The notes below the pieces were generated by a model. It ran no database searches, was not told where the DNA came from, and saw nothing but the letters and a program-made list of their open reading frames with translations. Source: a virus. From it: a stretch of 50,276 nucleotides of DNA. Below are positions 6,336 through 13,087 of the stretch, piece after piece (the first letter of the stretch is position 1; every line of letters starts with the position of its first letter). The stretch spans positions 1 through 50,276 of the IMG/VR virus record IMGVR_UViG_3300047201_000026; one strand, given 5' to 3'. The position numbers were made by a program, and so were the translations under genes.

Positions 6336-6526
6336 CTGAAACCATCTCCAGGGTTAACCGGGTATTGATGACGGAATGTGTAGCGTTACGATTAGCGCAA
6401 CAGCGTTATACCGTCAAGGACATATCTAGGATGTACGGGGTATCGCCGGATTTTGTGTACAGGGTTGCATATGCTGCAGGCATACCTACTACAAGGAGGC
6501 ATGAAAAATGTTCGGCAAAAAGGTGA
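6332..6526 (+). CDS. Helix-turn-helix DNA-binding protein, 64 aa
   Basis: Residues about 30-55 (YTVKDISRMYGVSPDFVYRV) form a clear helix-turn-helix of the homeodomain-like/resolvase type. The protein is small and basic, consistent with a transcription regulator. The start at 6332 is chosen for the ATGA overlap and the GGAGGG site; an in-frame ATG at 6314 lies upstream. It is a candidate ligand for the palindromes at 3276-3492, though that is inference. Confidence 0.7.
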   Translation: MTETISRVNRVLMTECVALRLAQQRYTVKDISRMYGVSPDFVYRVAYAAGIPTTRRHEKCSAKR

Positions 6527-6795
6527 AATCGGAACCATTGGTATTTGGTTATGTATCGCAAGATGTAGGTGATATCTTTAAGGACAAGACTATCCGTGGT
6601 ACATTGCGACGGTTATCCGAGCATCCACAGATAGACAAGTCTATGAAGGTTATTATTGTACTGCATGATCTCAAGACCAATGGGGTGCATTATTCTGCGT
6701 GGGGTTTTGACGAAAGTGTAGAACAGGTTTACCTATTGGAGGGTGCAGTGCAGCAGGTGCGATTTATAGATGTAGATGGACAGGGGAATGCATAA
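6508..6795 (+). CDS. Hypothetical protein, 95 aa
   Basis: A soluble alpha/beta-looking protein (MFGKKVKSEPLVFGYVSQD...). AAGGAGG lies 8 bases before the ATG. It overlaps the HTH gene by 19 bases, and its TAA overlaps the next ATG. No family recognised. Early co-expression suggests host interaction or regulation, unproven. Confidence 0.75.
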   Translation: MFGKKVKSEPLVFGYVSQDVGDIFKDKTIRGTLRRLSEHPQIDKSMKVIIVLHDLKTNGVHYSAWGFDESVEQVYLLEGAVQQVRFIDVDGQGNA

Positions 6796-7592
6796 TGTCT
6801 ACTCGCGTATGTGTCATAGCCGATATGCATTGTGGACACCGGGCCGGATTAACTCCACCATCCTGGCAGTGGCCCATCCATGAAGACAATCCGGCACGCG
6901 CCAAGTGGGCTGTTATGCAGCAGGAACTCTGGATGGATTATCTAGATATGTTGAATCTATACAAACCTATCGAGATACTTATTGTCAATGGTGATTGCAT
7001 AGATGGCAAGGGGGAACGTAGCGGTGGTACAGAACAAATTACAGCAGATCGCGATGAACAGGCAGAGATGGCTTCAAGGTGTATACAAGAGACAGGAGCC
7101 AATACTATTGTGATGACATACGGAACACCTTATCATGTCGGTACACAAGAAGATTGGGAAGATCGTGTTGCCGAACGTGTAGAGGCGTATAAGATCGAGA
7201 ATGAAGGCAAGTATGATATAGAGGGCAAAATATTTAATTGCAAACATTATATTTCGTCTTCTAATATTCCACATGGAAGACAGACTGCTCTTTCTAGGGA
7301 TAAACTTTGGACTTGGATATGGTCCGAGATGTATGGACAACCCAAAGCGGATGTGATTATCCGAAGCCATGTGCATTATTATGCACAGAATGATGATACT
7401 GCTTTGGGTTTTGGGCTCATCACTCCTGCATTACAAGGGCCAAGTACCAAATGGGGGGCACGGTTTTGTCAAGGATGGGTTGATTTCGGAATAACAATAT
7501 TTGATGTAACGAGAGGAGAGCATATCCAATGCCAAGTGGAACGCAGACCGGTATCCGTGTCGTCACAAGAACCGCTAAAACTTACACAATAG
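6795..7592 (+). CDS. Calcineurin-like metallophosphoesterase
   Basis: A 265-residue phosphoesterase. Metal-ligand motifs occur in family order: D-M-H near residues 10-12, GD near 66-67 (VNGDCIDGKGE), GTPYH near 109-113 and a late SHVHY near 190. Members hydrolyse phosphodiesters in nucleic acids or nucleotides. In a phage it may process DNA ends, degrade nucleotides or counter host signalling; the sequence does not choose between these. TAATG overlap with the upstream gene. Confidence 0.85.
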   Translation: MSTRVCVIADMHCGHRAGLTPPSWQWPIHEDNPARAKWAVMQQELWMDYLDMLNLYKPIEILIVNGDCIDGKGERSGGTEQITADRDEQAEMASRCIQETGANTIVMTYGTPYHVGTQEDWEDRVAERVEAYKIENEGKYDIEGKIFNCKHYISSSNIPHGRQTALSRDKLWTWIWSEMYGQPKADVIIRSHVHYYAQNDDTALGFGLITPALQGPSTKWGARFCQGWVDFGITIFDVTRGEHIQCQVERRPVSVSSQEPLKLTQ

Positions 7593-7732
7593 ACATGGAC
7601 ATGTTTTCCGGTCATGTCCATAACAGACCCCCATGCCCCAAATGTGGAGGAACCAGGATTTATAGCAAGGGTCCACATTGGTTATGTATAGGATGCAAGC
7701 ATCCGTTTTATAAGGAAGCGAGAAAACCATGA
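7529..7732 (+). CDS. Zinc-ribbon protein, 67 aa
   Basis: The C-terminal half has CPKC (about residues 36-39) and CIGC (about 53-56) separated by a short loop, a zinc-ribbon arrangement. The N-terminal 30 residues are polar. It overlaps the phosphoesterase gene by 64 bases in another frame, and its stop overlaps the next ATG. A GAGAGGAG site precedes the ATG. Probably nucleic-acid binding; target unknown. Confidence 0.7.
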   Translation: MPSGTQTGIRVVTRTAKTYTIDMDMFSGHVHNRPPCPKCGGTRIYSKGPHWLCIGCKHPFYKEARKP

Positions 7733-8112
7733 AGAATCGTATGGATACGGCTCCTTTTTTTCTTGATTTTAAAGAAGAATGTCTTAAGTGGATCGAATAT
7801 TTTGGTCTACACGATTGGGAGATTGTTTTTACCAATACTCATAATGGTGACAACCGAGCCAGTATTGCATGGAATACTGACAGTTGCATCATACGTATTA
7901 ACCTGAATCTGGATTGGGGAGAAACCGGTTTTGTATTGGATGAACCACAAGTACGGTCTTCCGCATTTCATGAGGTTTGTCATGTGCTGCTATGTCGAAT
8001 GTTTGATTTAGCGACTTACCGTTCCGCCACTGAAGAACAGATTCGCGCAGAGAATCATAGGGTTATAGAGATACTTACGAACACCGTCTATAAAAGGGCA
8101 AAGAATGGATGA
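7729..8112 (+). CDS. SprT-like zinc metalloprotein
   Basis: A 127-residue protein with HEVCH (about residues 81-85) in the hydrophobic context SAFHEVCHVLL, matching the HExxH zincin signature of SprT-like and phage metallopeptidases. A conserved Glu-rich helix follows (about 101-110). SprT/Spartan relatives cleave DNA-bound proteins, but the small phage versions are uncharacterised. It overlaps the sigma-like gene by 8 bases. Confidence 0.75.
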   Translation: MKNRMDTAPFFLDFKEECLKWIEYFGLHDWEIVFTNTHNGDNRASIAWNTDSCIIRINLNLDWGETGFVLDEPQVRSSAFHEVCHVLLCRMFDLATYRSATEEQIRAENHRVIEILTNTVYKRAKNG

Positions 8113-8632
8113 CTTGACGCTTGTACAGCATATGGCGAGATATGTACTTCATAGATTCCCGGATATTTTGGAGTTTGACGAACTTGTGAGCGAGGGATGG
8201 ATATTTATAGTTGGATTGCGTGAGAAAGGAACCTATGACCCCGGAAGGGATGATTGGGAAGCATATGCCAAGAGATGTGTGGTTAGACGTATGCTTGTTG
8301 CTTTGGCTTACCAAAGAAAGCAGGGTTTTCGCTATGCACCCCAAAAAACAGATGTGGAACAATCTGAATACGATGATGAAATAGGTTCTCCCTATACGGC
8401 AAATGATTCTGTTTTGGAAATTGATGTAATGATGAATGAATTGCTAGAAAAGATGAAAAAAGTTCTACTCGTGGAAGAATTTATACTTCTCAAGGAATAT
8501 TTTTGTGAGGATTATACTTTTGTAGAATTAGGCAAAAAACATAATTTAAGCAAAACCAGAATAGAACAATTAATCAAAAGAGCTTTAAATATTTTAAAAG
8601 ACAACGATCACCGACCCAATCGATTACTTTGA
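8105..8632 (+). CDS. Sigma-70-family-like transcription factor
   Basis: A 175-residue protein with a region-2-like segment (about residues 20-65, FDELVSEGWIFIV... then DWEAYAKRCVVRRML) and a region-4-like HTH near the end (about 135-160, TFVELGKKHNLSKTRIEQL). This is the layout of short ECF-type sigma factors. It is the last gene before the gap that precedes the lysis and structural block, so it probably redirects RNA polymerase to late promoters. Its cognate promoter was not identified. Confidence 0.75.
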   Translation: MDDLTLVQHMARYVLHRFPDILEFDELVSEGWIFIVGLREKGTYDPGRDDWEAYAKRCVVRRMLVALAYQRKQGFRYAPQKTDVEQSEYDDEIGSPYTANDSVLEIDVMMNELLEKMKKVLLVEEFILLKEYFCEDYTFVELGKKHNLSKTRIEQLIKRALNILKDNDHRPNRLL

Positions 8633-8795
8633 TTTATATCACTTGCTTTTTTCCATGGTAAATCTCTATATTAGAATAACAGTGACACCCAACTTGCCCA
8701 ACGGTCTCTGGACCAGTTAATATAAAGCGGGCTGAATCGGGTGGATTTTTACGCGGGGAGGGGAGGGTTCTGGTCATGCGACCATGGGGGGAACG
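8633..8795 (+). promoter_or_regulatory. Intergenic gap ahead of the late block
   Basis: This 160-base gap between the sigma-like gene and the late genes is the largest break in the rightward operon. It holds an AT-rich candidate promoter (TTGCTT then TATATT near 8667), the tandem repeat CCCAACTTG-CCCAAC near 8687, and a TGGTC/GACCA hairpin directly before the ATG at 8784. Late promoter function is inferred from position only. Confidence 0.4.
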
Positions 8796-8978
8796 ATGTA
8801 CAGGAAACGAATCATGGACGCCCTGGAAGTTGTGGACGGCATGAAGAAGCGACTAGAGCGTGCCCTGGAATGCGAAAAAGGCGGGTATTTCGTTGAGATG
8901 TCTACACACACACAATTGGCAATTAAGCTATTTGAGCGGTTGCCAGAGCTTTTAAGAGATGTTGCACACCGAAGATGA
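8796..8978 (+). CDS. Small helical protein, 60 aa
   Basis: Starts MYRKRIMDALEVVDGMKKR and is helical throughout. The ATG at 8796 is preferred because GGGGGGA lies just upstream, whereas the in-frame ATG at 8784 sits against a small hairpin. The stop overlaps the next start as ATGA. It opens the putative lysis/membrane module; function unknown. Confidence 0.65.
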   Translation: MYRKRIMDALEVVDGMKKRLERALECEKGGYFVEMSTHTQLAIKLFERLPELLRDVAHRR

Positions 8979-9337
8979 ACGAACAAGATCGCAGAGATTA
9001 CGTCAGTCTAAGGGATTACTTTGAACGCATTTTGGAAGAACATTGTAAAAAGGTTGAACAAAGATTCGAGGCACAGGAGACGGCACTCGATGAAGCAAAG
9101 GTCAATATGGAACGGAGACTTGAGGGGTTGAATGAATTGCGTCAACAAGTAATCCTAGATCGAAATATTTATCTACGCAGTGATATCTATGATGAAAAGG
9201 TCAAGTATTACGATACCTGGGTTGCGGGTGTGAATAAAGATATAACCACCATTAAGACCCGTTCGGTGACGTGGACGGCAGCTATTGGTGTATTTGTGGT
9301 TGCCATAGAATTATTGCTACACTTCTTAAAAGTGTAA
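8975..9337 (+). CDS. Coiled-coil protein with C-terminal membrane anchor
   Basis: A 120-residue protein: a long charged coiled coil (about 5-80) followed by one C-terminal membrane helix (about 98-118, TAAIGVFVVAIELLLHFL). This layout is common in phage lysis cassettes and resembles XhlA-like or holin-associated proteins. It is a candidate holin or holin partner, supported by its neighbours at 9490 and 11009. Confidence 0.7.
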   Translation: MNEQDRRDYVSLRDYFERILEEHCKKVEQRFEAQETALDEAKVNMERRLEGLNELRQQVILDRNIYLRSDIYDEKVKYYDTWVAGVNKDITTIKTRSVTWTAAIGVFVVAIELLLHFLKV

Positions 9338-9349
9338 GAAAGGAGAATT

Positions 9350-9493
9350 ATGAAAGTTGGTTCAACTGGATTAAAAATGAGCAGTGGCAAGATTCGGCAT
9401 TTTAAATCCAAGAAGGCCAGGGATGAATTTGAACGAGTGGCGCAAGCCGTGAAACATGGTTGGAAGCCAACCGGTAAGAAGCGTAGCAAATGA
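9350..9493 (+). CDS. Small basic conserved phage protein, 47 aa
   Basis: Lys/Arg-rich, with the core SGKIRHFKSKKARDEFERV and AVKHGWKP, a pattern I recognise from short proteins in many phages. AGGAGA precedes the ATG by 5 bases. Its stop overlaps the next ATG. It probably binds nucleic acid or the virion; the exact role is unknown. Confidence 0.75.
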   Translation: MKVGSTGLKMSSGKIRHFKSKKARDEFERVAQAVKHGWKPTGKKRSK

Positions 9494-9588
9494 TTAATTT
9501 TATCGTATGGTTTTCCATGATCTTTTTTGTATTTTTACTGTTGGCATTCATTGCATTGATGATCATGGCATTATTTGGAAGGGGATGA
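9490..9588 (+). CDS. Single-span membrane peptide, 32 aa
   Basis: Almost entirely hydrophobic (MINFIVWFSMIFFVFLLL...), ending in GRG, so it is one membrane helix. The ATG overlaps the upstream stop (ATGA), indicating coupling. It sits inside the membrane/lysis module and may be a small holin or antiholin. It is below usual gene-calling length. Confidence 0.6.
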   Translation: MINFIVWFSMIFFVFLLLAFIALMIMALFGRG

Positions 9589-9592
9589 AAAT

Positions 9593-9895
9593 ATGAAAGT
9601 ATCATTCTGGAAGGCATTGAGCATTGTAGGTTTGGTGGCGGATGAGCTTACCAAGGCCGGGGCGGATAACCGCATTACCATCGAGGAAGCATTGGGTATG
9701 GTAGCACGTCTTGCTCCTGCCGTAGGCATCAAGTTTGATGATACTGGTTCTGAGTTTGTATTGGCGGTAATTGAAAGGTTGTTGAATGCTGCTTCAGACG
9801 GTAAGATTACTATACGTGAAGCTGTTACATTCATTGAGGATGTATGCGGATTGCTTGGCATAGACTTTGATAAAGAGGGGATAATTCTAGGTTAA
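9593..9895 (+). CDS. Hypothetical protein with two EF-hand-like segments, 100 aa
   Basis: Two similar halves each carry an acidic loop followed by a helix (ADNRITIEEALGMV near 24-37 and SDGKITIREAVTFI near 68-81). This resembles a paired EF-hand or a duplicated helical unit. The loops lack several canonical calcium ligands, so calcium binding is uncertain. Start at 9593 chosen over 9575 for the GGGG site. Overlaps the next gene as TAATG. Confidence 0.7.
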   Translation: MKVSFWKALSIVGLVADELTKAGADNRITIEEALGMVARLAPAVGIKFDDTGSEFVLAVIERLLNAASDGKITIREAVTFIEDVCGLLGIDFDKEGIILG

Positions 9896-10254
9896 TGCGT
9901 AAACGGAATGTGCATATGCATTTTTGTAGTGAAGTACCCGGTTATTTTGGGGCAACAGCCATTACCCTTTATCCCAACATATACTATGCGCGTAGTTTGT
10001 CTGAGACGCCAAAATGTCTCCTCAAACATGAATTGGTACATATAGAACAAGTGGAAAAATCCAATCCATTCATGTTTTACATATCCTATGTTTGGGATTG
10101 GTTACTCAAGACCATAGAGAATCCCACCAAGGATGCTTACTGGATGTTGAAGAAGGAAAAAGAAGCCTATGTGCGACAGATGGAGGGGTTTACCTTGCGG
10201 GATAGGGAGATCTTGTTGTATAACGATATAACTGATTACGAGGTAAAAGCATGA
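9895..10254 (+). CDS. Zincin-like HExxH protein
   Basis: A 119-residue protein with LLKHELVHIEQ (about residues 42-52), giving the HExxH zinc motif, and a downstream acidic helix (KKEKEAYVRQME) that could supply the third ligand. It is the second HExxH protein of the genome. The position among lysis and membrane genes suggests cleavage of a cell-envelope or virion protein; the target is unknown. Confidence 0.72.
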   Translation: MRKRNVHMHFCSEVPGYFGATAITLYPNIYYARSLSETPKCLLKHELVHIEQVEKSNPFMFYISYVWDWLLKTIENPTKDAYWMLKKEKEAYVRQMEGFTLRDREILLYNDITDYEVKA

Positions 10255-10583
10255 AGAAGCTGTTTATTCTAGTCTTATTAGTATTGGTTGCATCACCCTT
10301 ATTCGCAGCCACCCGCAACTTTAAAGTAACCTGGATAGCCAACACCGATGACACCGCTATATACCGCCTGTACCTGAACAACACGGCCATTGCGGATATT
10401 GCGGGTAAGGCTACGGTTGCCTGGACTGGTGTATGTACAGTCAACGAGGGCTCGAATAAGTTTGAACTCTCCGCCCTAGACGCTGTAGGTAATGAATCAC
10501 CGAAGAGTACCCCCTGTTTTTTCGTATTAGACCTAACGGCACCGGCTATACCCAGTGGATTAAATCTATTATTGTTGCCATAA
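10251..10583 (+). CDS. Exported fibronectin-III-like protein
   Basis: A Sec signal peptide (MKKLFILVLLVLVASPLFAA, cleavage near 20) is followed by one beta-sandwich domain with fibronectin type III features (W-A-N-D, YRLYLNN, and the DAVGNES then LDLTAPAIP segment). It probably acts in the periplasm or at the cell surface. ATGA overlap with the upstream zincin gene suggests joint production. Confidence 0.7.
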   Translation: MKKLFILVLLVLVASPLFAATRNFKVTWIANTDDTAIYRLYLNNTAIADIAGKATVAWTGVCTVNEGSNKFELSALDAVGNESPKSTPCFFVLDLTAPAIPSGLNLLLLP

Positions 10584-10596
10584 CAGGATGGTTTAG

Positions 10597-11016
10597 GTGA
10601 AATTGGTAAAAGTCATACGTAAGAAATTTCATTCCGAAGATGGGGTACTTGGAACACTGTTCGTGGACGGTGTTGAAATATGTTCTACGCTGGAATTGCC
10701 ATGGCGGGACAATCAGGATAATATTTCCTGTATTCCTAATGGTTTTTATGACTTAAAGAAGATTACCAGTCCGCATTTTGGGACTGTGTATGAAATTGTG
10801 GATGTGAAAGATAGGGACGATATACTGATTCACAGTGGTAATAATGTAGAAGATACATTGGGTTGTATTCTTGTGGCCGAGAAATGGGGAACATTGCATA
10901 AGCGTAATGCTATTTTAAATCTATCCGGTCCGAAGGCGGGATTGAAGTCATTTATGCAGGCCATGGAATTTGATCAGACCGGTAAATTGTGCATCGGGGA
11001 GAAAGAAGTTGGATAG
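10597..11016 (+). CDS. DUF5675-like protein
   Basis: A 139-residue protein starting at GTG (10597) with AGGA upstream. It has the features of DUF5675: an early VDGVEICSTLELPWRDN, then CIPNGFYDLK, then the central ILIHSGN and a GCILVAE segment. The conserved His-Ser-Gly and Cys resemble those of L,D-transpeptidase-type folds, so action on peptidoglycan is possible. The next gene is a holin-like protein, which supports a lysis role. Confidence 0.75.
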   Translation: MKLVKVIRKKFHSEDGVLGTLFVDGVEICSTLELPWRDNQDNISCIPNGFYDLKKITSPHFGTVYEIVDVKDRDDILIHSGNNVEDTLGCILVAEKWGTLHKRNAILNLSGPKAGLKSFMQAMEFDQTGKLCIGEKEVG

Positions 11017-11170
11017 AAATATAGCCATCATAGGCGGATATTTATTGTGTGCGGTAGTTGTCATAGCTTTGGTGGATGCTCCCAAGGATATGGCGATGAT
11101 AATCAATCCTATTATAACGGGTATATTTGGAGTTGTTGTTGGACAAGCAATTGGTAAAAAAGAGGGGTAG
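11009..11170 (+). CDS. Putative holin, 53 aa
   Basis: A TTG start at 11009 with GGGGAG about 7 bases upstream overlaps the end of the DUF5675 gene. The product has two membrane helices (about 4-18 and 26-46) and a basic C-terminus (GKKEG), a typical class II holin layout. Taking the longer frame from 10970 would add a polar N-terminus without a good ribosome site. The terminase small subunit follows. Confidence 0.65.
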   Translation: MDRNIAIIGGYLLCAVVVIALVDAPKDMAMIINPIITGIFGVVVGQAIGKKEG

Positions 11171-11207
11171 CCCCACTCTTCCCAGGAGATGGGGACAAGT
11201 TCCGGGG

Positions 11208-11732
11208 ATGTCTCCTATGATGTATAAGTTCGTGGAATTTTATATTGCTGATCCCAAACAGAATGCAACACAGGCTGCCAAAGATGCGGGATATAGCCCC
11301 AAAACTGCTTATGCCAAGGGTAGTTCTTTATTGAAAGATCCACGCATACAGGAGTTAATTGCAAAGGCAAGATTGCGTCTTGAGAGTAAATCTTTGACCC
11401 CCGAAAAGCTCCTAGAGAGTTATTTGCGGGATATAAATTTTGATCCCAGACGATTGTATGATGAGAATGGGGTATTAAAAGATGTTACGGGATTGGATGA
11501 TGACACTGCGATGGCCCTGGCGGGTGCTGATATATTTGAGCATATTACTGAGGATAATCAAGGGAAAAGCACGGTAATGCGGCGTGGAGTGAAGTATAAA
11601 TTCCCCGATAAACGGGCAAACAGGGATAGTGTGGCCCGAATGTTGGGGTATATCCACGACAATAAAATTACCATTAATCAGCAATTTGCTACCTTGGTTA
11701 CAGTAGGTGTACCGGAGAGGTTGCCGGAGTGA
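11208..11732 (+). CDS. Terminase small subunit
   Basis: About 174 residues. The N-terminal NATQAAKDAGYSPKTAYAKG segment is the characteristic helix-turn-helix of phage small terminases, which bind the packaging site. A helical oligomerisation region and a C-terminal tail follow. The start is uncertain: ATG 11208 and ATG 11217 are both plausible, and the open frame extends back to 11127. It overlaps the large subunit start by 4 bases. Confidence 0.85.
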   Translation: MSPMMYKFVEFYIADPKQNATQAAKDAGYSPKTAYAKGSSLLKDPRIQELIAKARLRLESKSLTPEKLLESYLRDINFDPRRLYDENGVLKDVTGLDDDTAMALAGADIFEHITEDNQGKSTVMRRGVKYKFPDKRANRDSVARMLGYIHDNKITINQQFATLVTVGVPERLPE

Positions 11733-13084
11733 GCGCGCAGCCGGAAACCAAGATGATCTGGGAAGCATTTCCAAAGCAACGCCAAGCTCTTGAACGTAGA
11801 GAGTTTGAGATATTATATGGAGGTGCCCGTGGTGGAGGAAAAACCGATGCTGGAATGGTATGGCTTTTATACGACATTGATAATCCGAGATTGCGTTCAT
11901 TGGTCATCCGAAGAAACAGTGACGACCTATCCGATTGGATCGAGCGTGCCAAATGGATGTATCGACCATTCGGTGGAGAAGCCGTTGGAAAACCAGCCGA
12001 ATTTAGATTCCCAAGTGGAGCCGTATTTAAAACGGGGCATCTAAAGGATGAGGATGCTTATACTAAGTATCAGGGTCATGAATATCAACGGATGCTCATT
12101 GAGGAACTGACGCAGATACCCAGCGAAGAACGGTATATGAAACTTGTTGCTTCATGCCGTAGTACGGTGGATGGTTTGAAACCACAAGTATTTAATACCA
12201 CCAATCCAGATGGTCCAGGACATAAATGGGTTAAACGGAGATTTATATCTCCAGCTTTACCGGGGACGCCATTTAAGGATGCTATATCCGGTAGGTCACG
12301 GATATTCATTCCGGCACGGGTGAAAGATAATCCCGTGCTTATGGAGAAAGATCCTGACTATATTAAGTTTTTGGAATCCCTGCCGGAAGAATTGCGGGCT
12401 GCATGGCTTGAGGGTTCTTGGGAGATCGTAGAAGTTCGTGGGGCATATTACTGGCAATGGATCTTCCAGGCCAGTAAACAGGGACGCATTGGCAGTGTTC
12501 CCGCTGATCCATCGGCGCAGGTACACACAGCATGGGATCTTGGAATGGATGATAGCACCAGTATTATTTTCTATCAGAAGATTGGCAAAGAGTTTCGTCT
12601 TATTGATTACTATGAAGAGAATGGTGTGGGTTTAAACCATTATGCACAGATATTGCAGGAAAAGTCCAGAAAAGACAAGTATATATATGGTTCCCATTAC
12701 GCGCCGCATGACATAGAAGTGCGGGAAATGTCATCCGGCAGGTCACGGCGGGATGTGGCACGTGATTTGGGAATCAGTTTTATTTTAGTTCCGCGTGTGC
12801 GGGCGAAAGAGGATGGCATTGAGGCGGTTCGCAATACATTGCCATTTTGCTGGATTGATTCAGTTAGGTGCGAACAACTTATTTCATGTCTGGAAAACTA
12901 TCGCAAACAGTACGATGAAAAGCTGGATATTTATCGTGAGCAACCAGTTCACGATTGGTCATCTCATGGCGCAGATGCCATGCAGACATTAGCTTTAGCC
13001 ATGCAACAGATGCAAAAGGCGGCCAAACCTAAACGCAAGAGTAGATCACGCAGATATAGCGAATATGGCGGATATGGAGGTTGA
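11729..13084 (+). CDS. terL: Terminase large subunit
   Basis: A 451-residue packaging ATPase-nuclease. Walker A is GGARGGGKT (about 31-39) and Walker B is MLIEEL (about 121-126). The RNase-H-like nuclease shows AWDLGMDDS (near 268), a Y-APHD segment and HDWSSHGADA near the C-terminus. It pumps DNA into the procapsid and cuts concatemers. GTG start overlapping the small subunit stop; GCCGGA lies upstream. Confidence 0.93.
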   Translation: MSAQPETKMIWEAFPKQRQALERREFEILYGGARGGGKTDAGMVWLLYDIDNPRLRSLVIRRNSDDLSDWIERAKWMYRPFGGEAVGKPAEFRFPSGAVFKTGHLKDEDAYTKYQGHEYQRMLIEELTQIPSEERYMKLVASCRSTVDGLKPQVFNTTNPDGPGHKWVKRRFISPALPGTPFKDAISGRSRIFIPARVKDNPVLMEKDPDYIKFLESLPEELRAAWLEGSWEIVEVRGAYYWQWIFQASKQGRIGSVPADPSAQVHTAWDLGMDDSTSIIFYQKIGKEFRLIDYYEENGVGLNHYAQILQEKSRKDKYIYGSHYAPHDIEVREMSSGRSRRDVARDLGISFILVPRVRAKEDGIEAVRNTLPFCWIDSVRCEQLISCLENYRKQYDEKLDIYREQPVHDWSSHGADAMQTLALAMQQMQKAAKPKRKSRSRRYSEYGGYGG

Positions 13085-13087
13085 TGA

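Noticed and set aside
11475-11900. A 141-codon minus-strand open frame over the terminase genes
   Set aside because: It lies antisense to both terminase subunits without any ribosome site; judged a shadow.
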